64,000 bases of DNA from Taishania sp045629585 (GTDB lineage: Bacteria; Bacteroidota; Bacteroidia; Flavobacteriales_D; Crocinitomicaceae): contig JAZQRM010000062.1 in NCBI GenBank assembly GCA_045629585.1, positions 60,927-124,926 of the forward strand, in the 5' to 3' direction. How positions within the stretch are numbered: position 1 is the first letter of the stretch; every line of letters begins with the position of its first letter. A program made the position numbers and the translations under genes. This document shows positions 44,501 through 52,471 of the stretch, in pieces. The notes under the pieces are model-generated. The model made no database searches. It worked only from the letters and a program-made list of their open reading frames with translations, and was not told where the DNA came from.

Positions 44501-44979
44501 AAATTCAAACTAGAATTGACTCCCATATCTTGCGCGTTTCCAAAAGTTAAACCGCGTGACATACTCCCTGATTTTTTTATGGAGGAATTCCCAAAAATAT
44601 CAGTCGCGGTCTGTTTCGCCGACTGCATATAAACATTCCTATTATTATCCCCTTCCACTTTAAAAACCATTAAAGTATCATAAGCGCTATAAGAAGCTGA
44701 AAAATCATGAGAAAAAACCCTATATATAAATACAAGGTTGGTATCACAAGGAGAATGAAGGAAAAAAGTTGCAGATGCAGCGTCTAGATGATACCGATCC
44801 TTAGAGAGCGGTTTACCATTACATAAGACAACAAAAGAGGGTGTATAGATAGATAAGGTGTCTATACGAATCGTATCACCTGTAAAAACCAATTCTTTCC
44901 GTCTTAAATTAGAGGACTGCGACCAAGATAGGGAAGACAGTAAAAGAAAAAATAATACTATATATCTGGCCTTTAACAC
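41533..44979 (-). CDS. large outer-membrane/surface protein, Bacteroidota-specific
   Basis: A 1148-residue exported protein (signal peptide ending SLSWSQ). The N-terminal third contains GSMSRGLTFGNAQDMGV, VLAAVTDNNLPIQPDGN, RVYIDGRLLARGQENDYVIN and DTRIVVEFQYSD. The rest is a long series of amphipathic strands with alternating aromatics, consistent with a large beta-barrel, ending MEVRAYF with a terminal Phe. An EF-hand-like YNGDGIKDLNEFE near residue 830 may bind calcium. Parts recall SprA-type proteins, but it is half their length and I would not call it SprA. Function unknown; envelope location is likely. Confidence 0.8.
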   Translation of the reverse strand: MLKARYIVLFFLLLSSLSWSQSSNLRRKELVFTGDTIRIDTLSIYTPSFVVLCNGKPLSKDRYHLDAASATFFLHSPCDTNLVFIYRVFSHDFSASYSAYDTLMVFKVEGDNNRNVYMQSAKQTATDIFGNSSIKKSGSMSRGLTFGNAQDMGVNSSLNLELSGEIAPNLKVLAAVTDNNLPIQPDGNTSKLQEFDQVFIQLYNDRLKLIAGDFWINKPTGYFMNYKKRGQGLTLQYDFRNEKKIGWQTQVSGAMSKGKFNRQVIQGVEGNQGPYRLLGADNEPFIIILAGTERVYIDGRLLARGQENDYVINYNTSEITFTARQQITKDTRIVVEFQYSDQNYARTLIQTANEYSGAKFDFWLNGYSEQDAKNQTIQQDLSQREKMLLANLGDSIQFAYSYKIDSIGYLDNQVMYRLVDTLGYDSVLVHSVNPNLAVYRTTFQLVGTNRGDYVLQEYIAVGKVYKWVEPVNGVPQGNYIPARLIITPKQRQMVTSGARYRFTDRFAIETELAYTNNNINTFSKKDKKDDGGLGVRVKLNGNFDLKKKDSIVNWTVDTKVDFEVLDKNFNPIELYRSVEFDRDWNTRNKGYAGNQISTIAGANFKHKKRGNLNVEAQNYQIGSFYKGYKGRLSGEWAQNGFKAYWDGSFLGSFASESSTYLRHKIDVSKSFKWFKVGFKDDQERNVFLDEQRNLKANAYQFYDYQFYVENPDSLKTKFRVFFRERYDGVSNENKIEHAAKAQSLGGELKLLNIKNQRLNVLASYRSLKIADNNLINQKPENTLLSRIDYEFKLFKSAIQWNTFYEIGSGLEQRKEFLYVQVNTGQGIYTWIDYNGDGIKDLNEFEVAQYADQAAYIRVFTPSNQYVKTYSNEFNQSLSWRPERIWNKKKGFLGVLAKLSTQTRFRVNRKTSDFNGFNSFNPFYGRVQDTSLISTNYNFRNTVYINRTSTIFSLDWSIQNTRSKTLLASGFDSRVQFYHEMNGRWNITKKFILEIASQIGDNSSYADYTIGRNFEIKYFFIKPSFSYQPNTAFRITLLGRYQEKHNLPELGGQNAFISDLGVNIKFNQAQKGSLQAEFKLVSIVYDGIQNSALGYEMLESLRPGINYTWNLGYQRMLSKNLQMSLQYLGRKSEGNKVIHTAGMEVRAYF

Positions 44980-45581
44980 TAATTACTCATTTACGACTAT
45001 CAAAAATTTAACAGCGGAATATCTTTATCTCAGTAAACTAAAACGAAATTACGACACTATTGTTTGAATTGAAAACGAATAAATATAAATGAGTGGATAA
45101 AATGATCACACAACAAGAAAAACGCTCATCAATTCACTAACTAGTTTCTGTAAACAATAACAGTTAAAACAGTTCAAAATTAACAATAACTTTAGCATAA
45201 GTACCTCAAGATTAAAAATAGCCCGTAAAAACAAAAAAGCTTCATCTGAAGATAAACACTAAAGAGTGGAGATAAATACAATTCAAGGAATAGTAAAAGT
45301 AAGAATGTGACATAGAAAAGTTACAACAATAAGAAACTCCACACACTGACAAACTTTACACCAATTACTGGCAATAATTAAGGAGTAAATAAAAAATGAC
45401 TATGGTCATGAACCCTATAACAAAAAGAAACAAAAAAACTCAAAAACCACACAATCATCTAAATTCCATTTACTTAGATAGGTTTTTCAATTTTACTGAT
45501 TTGTTATTTTTTTTTTGAAAATCTTAAAAAAACCTATTTTCAAAACAGTTTTAACTACATTTACCAAAATTTTTTTATATT
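44980..45581. other. gene-free AT-rich intergenic region
   Basis: About 600 bases without a convincing coding frame on either strand; short frames lack start context or family resemblance. It contains a small hairpin ATGAC-TATG-GTCAT at 45396-45409 and a 10-bp inverted repeat, ATAGGTTTTT at 45478-45487 with AAAAACCTAT at 45528-45537, some 45-100 bases before the gene at 45582. No clear TAnnTTTG element was found. It presumably holds the divergent promoters of two surface-protein genes. Confidence 0.6.
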
Positions 45582-47309
45582 ATGAGAATAATCGGTACAT
45601 TAATTTTGGGATTATTTCTGAGTGCTTCTGCAATTGCACAAGTTTGTACTCCAGATCCCAATGCAACTACAATCGGGGCTTCTCCTGCCACAATGGAAGT
45701 TGGAACCGTTGGAACCACTTATGAACAATTCTTAACGGTTGTTTTCCCTACTGACACATTAGGATATCCACTTGTATCCGCTGTAATAGATGATGTTTCA
45801 TTACCAGAAGGATTAAATTGGGAATGTGGAACCCCAGATTGTCAATATAATCCTTCTGTAAATGCTCAAGCATGTATCCGTATCTTCGGAACACCTGCTT
45901 CATTAGGTACTTTTACAGTTGTAATCAATTCAACATTAGGTATTCAAGGTCTTAACGGCTTCGCTAATCAAGCTTCAACGATTTTAGAAATTGCCGCTGC
46001 ACAAAATGGATTATCAAACGAAGGTTTCAGTACGAGTACAGGAACTGGATGCGCTCCTTTAAATGTGTCCTTCTTAAATAACAACCCAGGAATGGATGGT
46101 TACCAATGGAATTTTGGTAACGGACACTCACATTGGGGGGAGAATCCAGAGAACGTTACCTACGAAGAACCAGGTGAGTATATCGTTTCTTATACAGCAT
46201 ACGGTAATGCTGACACTACATACACATATACTTTAAACACGATAAATTTGACCTATGTAGAACAAAGCTTATGGTATATGGCGTTATTTGATATGAATCC
46301 TAAATTTTATATTACTATTTATGAAGAAGGACGTTCAGGTTTTGTTTACCAATCTACTAGTCCTGCAAATACACCTAATGGTCGAGCACCACGCGAATAT
46401 AACAATATCAACTTAAACTTAGATCCAACAAAAACATATAGAGTTGAAGTTTATGAATATGATCAAGCTGATGCAGACGATAATTGTGGTGCACACACAA
46501 TCAGCTTCCCATTTGTGAACGGAAGTTCAGTAATTCCTTCCACATCAACAATCAATTGGAATATTACAGCAACCCCTCACATGCCAACTTCTGATATGAT
46601 TATTCGTGATACAATTCGTGTGTATGGAGCGACATTAGTACCTGAAATTACGTACGAGAACGGAACATTATCTGCAATTACTGAAGAAACAGTAACGTAT
46701 CAATGGATCTTGGATGGTGTTGCTATTGAAGGAGCTACGGAAACAACTTACACACCTACAACTTCTGGTTACTACACAGTAGTAGTAGCAAATCAAGGAG
46801 GTTGTACTGAAACATCAATTGAAGTTTTAGTAGCAATTTGTTTAACAGATTACACACCTGTGATTACAGTTAGTGATTTAAATACATTGGAAATTGAAAA
46901 TGCATTAGCAAATCACTCTATACATTGGTATGTGAATAACAACGAAATTACAGGAACTCAAAATAGCGTAATGCCAATTACATCTTCTGGAGCTTATTCT
47001 GTTATTTTAACGGATATCTATGGTTGTTCATATTCAAGTACTGTTCAAAACGCTTTCTTAAGTGTTAATGATTTAGATATCGCAAATGCTAATGCATACC
47101 CGAATCCAACAACAGGTAAATTGACTATTACAGCTCAAAACACCATTCTATCAATTGAAATAGTAGATGCTGCTGGTCGTTCAGTAATGAATACAATAGA
47201 AAACACAACATCAACTGATATCAATATTTCCAATTTACCTAATGGATATTACATCGTGAAAATCCAAACGGAAAATGGCTTAATCAATAAAAATATTGTG
47301 AAAAACTAA
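45582..47309 (+). CDS. secreted PKD/Ig-like protein with T9SS type A sorting domain
   Basis: A 575-residue exported protein with a signal peptide ending SASAIAQ. Domain order: an Ig-like segment (about 30-125), a PKD domain (about 150-220; YQWNFGNGHSH and EPGEYIVSYTAYG), a beta-rich middle, an Ig-like repeat (YQWILDGVAIEGATETTY) near 375-420, a second such unit, and a C-terminal type A sorting domain (AYPNPTTGKLTI, then NLPNGYYIVKIQT) over the last 80 residues. This tail marks export by the type IX secretion system and attachment to or release from the cell surface. No catalytic domain is visible; adhesion is plausible. Confidence 0.87.
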   Translation: MRIIGTLILGLFLSASAIAQVCTPDPNATTIGASPATMEVGTVGTTYEQFLTVVFPTDTLGYPLVSAVIDDVSLPEGLNWECGTPDCQYNPSVNAQACIRIFGTPASLGTFTVVINSTLGIQGLNGFANQASTILEIAAAQNGLSNEGFSTSTGTGCAPLNVSFLNNNPGMDGYQWNFGNGHSHWGENPENVTYEEPGEYIVSYTAYGNADTTYTYTLNTINLTYVEQSLWYMALFDMNPKFYITIYEEGRSGFVYQSTSPANTPNGRAPREYNNINLNLDPTKTYRVEVYEYDQADADDNCGAHTISFPFVNGSSVIPSTSTINWNITATPHMPTSDMIIRDTIRVYGATLVPEITYENGTLSAITEETVTYQWILDGVAIEGATETTYTPTTSGYYTVVVANQGGCTETSIEVLVAICLTDYTPVITVSDLNTLEIENALANHSIHWYVNNNEITGTQNSVMPITSSGAYSVILTDIYGCSYSSTVQNAFLSVNDLDIANANAYPNPTTGKLTITAQNTILSIEIVDAAGRSVMNTIENTTSTDINISNLPNGYYIVKIQTENGLINKNIVKN

Positions 47310-47331
47310 TCTTAGCAATCACATTCGATTT

Positions 47332-47359
47332 AAGGGACTCTTCGGAGTCCTTTTTTTTT
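47332..47359 (+). terminator. terminator after the T9SS cargo gene
   Basis: GGACTC-TTCG-GAGTCC, a perfect stem with a stable TTCG tetraloop, followed by nine T residues. It lies 23 bases past the stop. Confidence 0.9.
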
Positions 47360-47385
47360 GTCCAAAAATCGTGTACTTTTGCCCT

Positions 47386-47937
47386 ATGAGTTTTGAAACA
47401 GTAAAAGCCTTACACATTATCTTTATGGTCTGTTGGTTTGCCGGACTTTTTTACATTGTTCGCTTATTCATTTATCACACAGAGGCACAAGATAAGCCCC
47501 AACCAGATAAAACAATCCTTTCCACACAATTTGTTGAAATGGAAAAAAAATTATGGTGGATCATCACAACTCCAGCAATGGTGTTAACCGTTCTATTTGG
47601 AACGACAATGTTACTCTATCCTGGTCACGAATATTTAATTCACCAACCATGGATGCATGTTAAACTAGCGTTCGTTATTCTACTCCTATTCTATCACTTC
47701 AAGTGCCAGAGTATCATGAAACACCTTGAAAAAGGAATCTATAATTGGAAAAATGATCAACTCCGTCTATGGAATGAAGTAGCAACATTAGCACTTGTGG
47801 CCATTGTGTTTATCGTAATAACCAAAAATGCGATGAATTGGATGTCAGGAGTAATTGGCTTCTTTGGAACTGCAGTAGGTTTAATGATTCTTATCAAAAT
47901 ATATAAACGAATTCGTTTAAAGAATCAACACCAATAA
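47386..47937 (+). CDS. hemJ: CopD/HemJ-like membrane protein (protoporphyrinogen oxidase HemJ family)
   Basis: A 183-residue protein with about five membrane helices. The N-terminal ALHIIFMVCWFAGLFYIVRL with His10 is characteristic of UPF0093/HemJ proteins, which oxidise protoporphyrinogen IX to protoporphyrin IX in haem synthesis. Conserved histidines also occur in the third helix region (HVKLAFVILLLFYH). I chose the ATG at 47386 rather than the upstream GTG at 47371; a TACTTTTG at 47374-47381 sits immediately before it and would give a nearly leaderless message. A bidirectional terminator follows. Confidence 0.82.
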   Translation: MSFETVKALHIIFMVCWFAGLFYIVRLFIYHTEAQDKPQPDKTILSTQFVEMEKKLWWIITTPAMVLTVLFGTTMLLYPGHEYLIHQPWMHVKLAFVILLLFYHFKCQSIMKHLEKGIYNWKNDQLRLWNEVATLALVAIVFIVITKNAMNWMSGVIGFFGTAVGLMILIKIYKRIRLKNQHQ

Positions 47938-47946
47938 AGAAATAAT

Positions 47947-47977
47947 AAAAGGGGAATCAAATATGAATCCCCTTTTT
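47947..47977. terminator. bidirectional terminator
   Basis: AAAAGGGGA and TCCCCTTTT form a 9-bp stem with T-rich flanks on both strands. It serves the hemJ-like gene on the plus strand and the glycosyltransferase-like gene on the minus strand, whose ends lie on either side. Confidence 0.8.
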
Positions 47978-47980
47978 GTT

Positions 47981-49135
47981 TTAATAAGATTTGAATGCTT
48001 CAAGGCTCCAAACCTCTCCTTCCGTATTATAAGTCATTACAAGGACATCGCCACATTTGTCAATAACTTTAAGCTCTTTTAAAATAGGTTTAAATTCTTC
48101 TCCAACCTCTGTTTTAGCAATTAGAAAGTAATTAAATCCTTTCTGTTTTGCTTGCTCAAACAATTGCTCTGCAAAATTTCGCGCTATCACTCCATTATGT
48201 CGTACATGCATCAAATTTAAGTTAGGAGCCATGTTAGAAATAATGAATATTGGTTCATTATACATAATTCCATTCTTTTCTAAACACATTTGAACACCTT
48301 CATATACCTCATAATTGGCTCTATTCGGATCCATATATTCCAAATTATACCTCCAGGCCATATAATCCGTCGCATTCTGTTTGTATAAACTAAGGAAGAC
48401 ATAAGCTAAAATCGCTGATATAATTGGGAACCGACCTATAAATTGATAATCCTTCCAAATAACGATTGGTAATAAGATTAGAGGTAAAAACAAGGTGTCT
48501 AAAAAATAATAGTCATGATCTCTAAATTGACGAATCATTGCAATAAGAAACAGGATATAACCAAGCGACAAAATAACCGTAAATGCGAGTTCATTACTTC
48601 TGAGCTTTTTTCGATTGATAACCAATCCAATTACTAAAATACAACAATAAATAATTACGAATTTTGTATTGAAATAATGCCCATTCCAAATATCGTATAT
48701 CTGTACCAAAAGTACTTTAATTTCACTCCAACTACCGACATAAGCTAATCCATTTAGAAATATAGTATTGTGCTTCTCAATCATCTTGTTATTCCAAACA
48801 AACCAAACAGCTAGAAATCCGATAAAAATGGCTATCCCACCAAATTGTTTTAAAAAATCTCGAAATGTCAACTGTTTGGTCAACCACCGAAGTCCCTCTG
48901 TACACAAAACGGCAATCAAAGGAATAACATAAGTCGTTCTAATTAATGGTGTAATACCCAAAATGACTATCGCCCACCACCACGATTTTCTGTCATTCGT
49001 TTGTAAATAGGAGAAATAAAAAGCCAAACCAACCATTGTTTGTCCTAAACAAGGAATTACATTAAGGAAATTAGCTGAATAGTAAATAAAAACAGGTGAT
49101 AACCCTACCATAATTAGCACTAGCAATCGTACCAA
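47981..49135 (-). CDS. glycosyltransferase-like membrane protein, C-terminal fragment
   Basis: A 384-residue frame, startable only from TTG. It contains about eight hydrophobic segments, then a soluble C-terminal part of about 120 residues (CLEKNGIMYNEPIFIISNMAPN and a final beta-rich domain). It reads as the downstream part of the split gene. As a stand-alone protein it would lack the N-terminal acidic loop that carries catalysis in GT-C enzymes. Confidence 0.6.
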   Translation of the reverse strand: MVRLLVLIMVGLSPVFIYYSANFLNVIPCLGQTMVGLAFYFSYLQTNDRKSWWWAIVILGITPLIRTTYVIPLIAVLCTEGLRWLTKQLTFRDFLKQFGGIAIFIGFLAVWFVWNNKMIEKHNTIFLNGLAYVGSWSEIKVLLVQIYDIWNGHYFNTKFVIIYCCILVIGLVINRKKLRSNELAFTVILSLGYILFLIAMIRQFRDHDYYFLDTLFLPLILLPIVIWKDYQFIGRFPIISAILAYVFLSLYKQNATDYMAWRYNLEYMDPNRANYEVYEGVQMCLEKNGIMYNEPIFIISNMAPNLNLMHVRHNGVIARNFAEQLFEQAKQKGFNYFLIAKTEVGEEFKPILKELKVIDKCGDVLVMTYNTEGEVWSLEAFKSY

Positions 49136-49139
49136 AAGA

Positions 49140-49550
49140 TCAGTAGCTACTGATTTGCAGATGCTTACAAAACCAAAAAAAGAAAGGGATTACCCATAAA
49201 AAACAGTAAATTCTATAAATAATTGGAGCATCTGTACCAAGTAGGCGCATCAACATACCCACGATATAAGGATGTATAGCAATATTACCCGTAGTTAGTG
49301 CGTCGTCAGCAATATAGCCCCAATCCGTAGGGAACTGTTTATTCAAAACCCAACTTTGCGGTTCAAAAAGATTCCATGTATGCATGTAAAACTTTTGTGC
49401 CATGGCATAATAATCCGCTTGGGCCCAGGCATGAATACTTTGTGGATATGAATTAAAATGAGTCCAGTTTAACTTAATATTAAATCCTACCAATAGAATT
49501 GCAAACAACAATGGCAGCGCCCAATCGTTTCGTAGTATTAATTTGATCAT
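49140..49550 (-). CDS. glycosyltransferase-like membrane protein, N-terminal fragment
   Basis: A 136-residue frame with a first membrane helix (about 12-28) and the external loop SIHAWAQADYYAMAQKFYMH, whose acidic residue fits the GT-C catalytic loop. It ends after a second and third helix with KHLQISSY. A TATATTTG element (49574-49581) lies 23 bases upstream, so the promoter end of the gene seems intact. Confidence 0.6.
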   Translation of the reverse strand: MIKLILRNDWALPLLFAILLVGFNIKLNWTHFNSYPQSIHAWAQADYYAMAQKFYMHTWNLFEPQSWVLNKQFPTDWGYIADDALTTGNIAIHPYIVGMLMRLLGTDAPIIYRIYCFLWVIPFFFWFCKHLQISSY

Positions 49551-49573
49551 CTGTATATTAGAGTAACTTTCAA

Positions 49574-49581
49574 CAAATATA
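49574..49581 (-). promoter_or_regulatory. candidate -7 element of the split glycosyltransferase gene
   Basis: TATATTTG on the minus strand fits TAnnTTTG, 23 bases before the ATG at 49550. No clear -33 TTG. Confidence 0.4.
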
Positions 49582-49630
49582 GAAAATCATATATCCTATA
49601 ATACAGTATTTATAATCTATTTTTAGGGTT

Positions 49631-49660
49631 TTTATTATCTTTACTACTAAAGATAATAAA
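49631..49660 (+). promoter_or_regulatory. perfect 13-bp inverted repeat at the enoyl-CoA hydratase start
   Basis: TTTATTATCTTTA, spacer CTAC, then TAAAGATAATAAA, ending one base before the ATG at 49662. The left arm contains TATCTTTA, a near match to the -7 element, so the repeat would cover the promoter and transcription start. It looks like a repressor operator; alternatively it forms a hairpin that hides the start codon. Confidence 0.45.
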
Positions 49661-49661
49661 C

Positions 49662-50438
49662 ATGTACAATAACCTTTTAGTAGATATTCAAGGACTCGTT
49701 GCTACGGTGACGATTAATCGTCCAAACCAATTAAATGCATTGAACAAAGAAACCATTGAGGAATTAAGCAATGTACTTACAAATTTAGAAGAGAACAATG
49801 GTGTTGGTGTAATCATCTTGACAGGTTCTGGTGAAAAAGCATTCGTTGCAGGAGCAGATATAAAAGAATTTGCAAACTTCAATATTGCTCAAGGTGGTGA
49901 GTTAGCCCATAAAGGTCAACAATTACTTTTTAACAAAATTGAAAATCTTACTAAACCCGTAATTGCCGCTGTAAACGGATTTGCATTAGGCGGAGGTTTA
50001 GAACTTGCAATGGCATCACACATTCGAATTGCATCAACTAACGCAAAAATGGGACTGCCAGAAGTGTCACTAGGAGTAATACCAGGATACGGAGGTACTC
50101 AACGCTTAGCACAATTAGTTGGCAGAGGAAAAGCGATGGAAATGGTTGTCACTGCTGGAATGATCTCAGCAGAAGATGCCTTATCTTGGGGATTAGTAAA
50201 TCAGGTTGTTGCCCAAGAAGAATTATTAAACAAAGCAAATGAAATTGCTAGTAAGATATTAAACAACTCTGGAGCTGCCATAACAGCAGCTATAAGAGCA
50301 ATAAATGCTAATTATATTGACGGTGTTAATGGTTATGATACCGAAATTGAAGAGTTTGGTAAATGCTTCGGCACAAAAGATTTTACTGAAGGAACAACTG
50401 CATTTGTAGAAAAACGCAAACCGAATTTTAGAGGTTAA
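49662..50438 (+). CDS. enoyl-CoA hydratase/isomerase family protein
   Basis: A 258-residue crotonase, close to the classic 260. It hydrates 2-enoyl-CoA in fatty-acid or amino-acid degradation. The oxyanion-hole segment is AFVAGADIKEF, FALGGGLELAMA carries Glu114, and LPEVSLGVIPGYGGTQRL carries Glu134; both catalytic glutamates are present, supporting hydratase activity. The next gene's ATG overlaps its stop codon by one base (TAATG). A perfect inverted repeat abuts its start, suggesting specific regulation. Confidence 0.92.
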   Translation: MYNNLLVDIQGLVATVTINRPNQLNALNKETIEELSNVLTNLEENNGVGVIILTGSGEKAFVAGADIKEFANFNIAQGGELAHKGQQLLFNKIENLTKPVIAAVNGFALGGGLELAMASHIRIASTNAKMGLPEVSLGVIPGYGGTQRLAQLVGRGKAMEMVVTAGMISAEDALSWGLVNQVVAQEELLNKANEIASKILNNSGAAITAAIRAINANYIDGVNGYDTEIEEFGKCFGTKDFTEGTTAFVEKRKPNFRG

Positions 50439-51937
50439 TGGCAAATCCTATAAAAAAACTTTTAGGACAAACAGCAATTTATGGTCTTACCGTTATCGTC
50501 GGTAGGGCCTTAAATTTTTTATTAGTACCCCTTTATGTCACCGTTTTTAAAGACCCAAAAGATTATGGACTTATATCTATACTCTATTCTTGGGTAGCTT
50601 TTTTAATCGTCCTACTTCCAATTGGAATGGAGACTGCATTTTTCAAATTCTTCAGTGACAAAAAGGAGGATGAAAAAAAAGTGTTTAATACTGCATTTAC
50701 AACGGTAATCGTTTTCAATCTATTCTTCTTTGTCCTCCTAAACCTATTTGCACAGCCTATTGCAGACTGGATGCTTATTCCAGAATACCCACTTTTTGTG
50801 AGATTATTAGGCGCGATCGTTTGTATTGATGCAATATGTTCAATCCCTTTAGCTAAACTTAGAGCAAATAATAAAGCTGCTAAATTCGCTGCTGCTCAGA
50901 TAACGAACATCTTCGTAAATATTGCTTTTAACCTTATTTTGCTTTTGTTTTTCTTTGACAATTCAAAACCAGAAGAAGGTGTTGCCTATATTTTAATCGC
51001 TAATTTAATTGCTTCAGCTACAAAATTTTTATTTGTTTACAAGGACGTTATATCATGGAGATTTAATTTCAATAAGGAGTTGACAAAACAAATGTTAGTT
51101 TATGCAATTCCATTAGTTATTGCAGGATTTGCGGGAATTATCAACGAAACGATAGATCGAATTTTACTACAGCGATTAACCTACGATTCTCTCATTGCCC
51201 TACCCGATATGACTATTGAACTAGCACAAGATGAGGCTGCCAGAAAAGTAGGTATTTACAGTGCATGTTATAAACTAGCAGTATTGGTAACCTTATTTTT
51301 ACAAGCATATAGATATGCTGCAGAACCATTCTTTTTTGGCAATTCCCAAAATCAAGACAGAAATAAACTATATGCCAAAGTGATGAATTATCTCATCGCA
51401 GCAGTTTGTACAGTCTTTTTACTAGTCACTTTAAATATTCAAATCTTTAAGTATTTTATACCTAACGAAGCCTATTGGGTCGGATTAACAGTTGTACCAA
51501 TACTATTAATGGCGAACATTTTCTTGGCTGTTTATTACAACCAAAGTATTTGGTACAAATTATCAGGACAAACAAAATATGGTGCATATATTGCTATCAG
51601 CGGAGCGCTTTTGACCATCATCCTGAACTATCTGTTTATACCAAAATACGGATATATTGCTTGTGCATGGGCAACGATGTTGGTTTATGGATTTCAAATG
51701 GTTCTTAGTTATATCTGGGGTCAAAAACACTATCCTATAAAATATAATATACGGAAATTTGTACTTTATGTAGGTCTAGCATTATTGTTATATAAAATTA
51801 TGGAATGGATTGCGATTTCAGATGGAATGACACAATTTTTCACACACAATGCAATCATTTTAATTTACTTAGGACTAATCGTTTTTATCGAGAAACCCTC
51901 TCCATCCAAAGAACTCCCACTAACACGTAAGTTCTAA
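50438..51937 (+). CDS. polysaccharide flippase, MOP superfamily
   Basis: A 499-residue membrane protein with about fourteen helices. Features are the N-terminal LLGQTAIYGLTVIVGRALNF, FKDPKDYGLISILYS and the mid-protein YAIPLVIAGFAGIINETIDR. It belongs to the oligosaccharide/lipid II flippase group and moves lipid-linked glycans across the inner membrane. It is related in fold to, but distinct from, the Wzx-like protein at 34101-35528. Its start overlaps the enoyl-CoA hydratase stop; dut and envelope genes follow. Confidence 0.87.
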   Translation: MANPIKKLLGQTAIYGLTVIVGRALNFLLVPLYVTVFKDPKDYGLISILYSWVAFLIVLLPIGMETAFFKFFSDKKEDEKKVFNTAFTTVIVFNLFFFVLLNLFAQPIADWMLIPEYPLFVRLLGAIVCIDAICSIPLAKLRANNKAAKFAAAQITNIFVNIAFNLILLLFFFDNSKPEEGVAYILIANLIASATKFLFVYKDVISWRFNFNKELTKQMLVYAIPLVIAGFAGIINETIDRILLQRLTYDSLIALPDMTIELAQDEAARKVGIYSACYKLAVLVTLFLQAYRYAAEPFFFGNSQNQDRNKLYAKVMNYLIAAVCTVFLLVTLNIQIFKYFIPNEAYWVGLTVVPILLMANIFLAVYYNQSIWYKLSGQTKYGAYIAISGALLTIILNYLFIPKYGYIACAWATMLVYGFQMVLSYIWGQKHYPIKYNIRKFVLYVGLALLLYKIMEWIAISDGMTQFFTHNAIILIYLGLIVFIEKPSPSKELPLTRKF

Positions 51938-51994
51938 ACAAAAAAACTATTCACAACTCCAATTCAATACATCAAAAAAACGGTATTGAATTTG

Positions 51995-52002
51995 TACATT
52001 TG
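51995..52002 (+). promoter_or_regulatory. candidate -7 element of dut
   Basis: TACATTTG fits TAnnTTTG, 16 bases before the dut start. No TTG at the normal -33 distance. Confidence 0.4.
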
Positions 52003-52018
52003 ACGAGATTTAAAACCA

Positions 52019-52453
52019 ATGGAAGTAAAAGTAATCAATCGAAGTAAACACGAATTACCAAAATACGAAACTGCACAATCTGCAGGATTAGATGTTCGTG
52101 CAAATTTAGAAGAAGCTATTACGCTTCAACCAATGGAAAGAGTACTAGTAAAAACTGGACTATTCATCGAATTACCAGAAGGTTTCGAATGTCAAGTTCG
52201 TCCAAGAAGTGGTTTGGCATTCAAACATGGAATAACCGTATTAAATGCACCAGGGACGATAGATGCAGATTACAGAGGTGAAATTGGTGTGCTTTTAATC
52301 AATCTCTCGAACCATCCATTTGTAATAGAAGATGGTGAAAGAGTTGCTCAACTTGTTTTTGCTACTTACAAACAGATTGAGTGGACAAACACGAGCGAAC
52401 TGAACGAAACAGAACGTGGAGAAGGCGGTTTTGGGAGCACTGGAAAACAATAA
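52019..52453 (+). CDS. dut: deoxyuridine 5'-triphosphate nucleotidohydrolase (dUTPase)
   Basis: A 144-residue trimeric-type dUTPase that hydrolyses dUTP to dUMP, preventing uracil incorporation and feeding ThyA. All five motifs are recognisable: SAGLDVRANL, RPRSGLAFKHG, NAPGTIDADYRGEIGV, GERVAQLVF and the C-terminal RGEGGFGSTG flap. Its position ahead of a sugar nucleotidyltransferase and lipoprotein genes is an arrangement I recall from other Flavobacteriia. Confidence 0.96.
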   Translation: MEVKVINRSKHELPKYETAQSAGLDVRANLEEAITLQPMERVLVKTGLFIELPEGFECQVRPRSGLAFKHGITVLNAPGTIDADYRGEIGVLLINLSNHPFVIEDGERVAQLVFATYKQIEWTNTSELNETERGEGGFGSTGKQ

Positions 52454-52471
52454 TTGATTTAAAGAATTAAC

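Larger units (their letters stand above)
47981..49550 (-). pseudogene. GT39-like membrane glycosyltransferase split by a frameshift
   Basis: Two consecutive minus-strand frames (49550-49140 and 49135-47981) together read as one polytopic protein of about 522 residues. The first holds the family's N-terminal external motif (AWAQADYYAMAQKF) and stops abruptly after HLQISSY. The second, one frame over, resumes at once with hydrophobic sequence and SPVFIYYSANFLNVIP. It has no ATG at its start, only a TTG. A T7 run on the minus strand (49175-49181) lies in the junction; removing one T joins the frames as IPFFFGFVSICKSVATDLLV. Predicted role is lipid-linked sugar transfer in the envelope. Real mutation, slippage or assembly error are all possible. 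Confidence 0.75.

Noticed and set aside
41533..44979. Calling the 1148-residue protein SprA
   Set aside because: SprA is about twice as long; only general strand-rich character and some short motifs are shared, so the name is not supported.
47371..47385. GTG start for the HemJ-like gene
   Set aside because: The ATG at 47386 gives the usual family N-terminus, and a -7-like box overlaps the extra codons.
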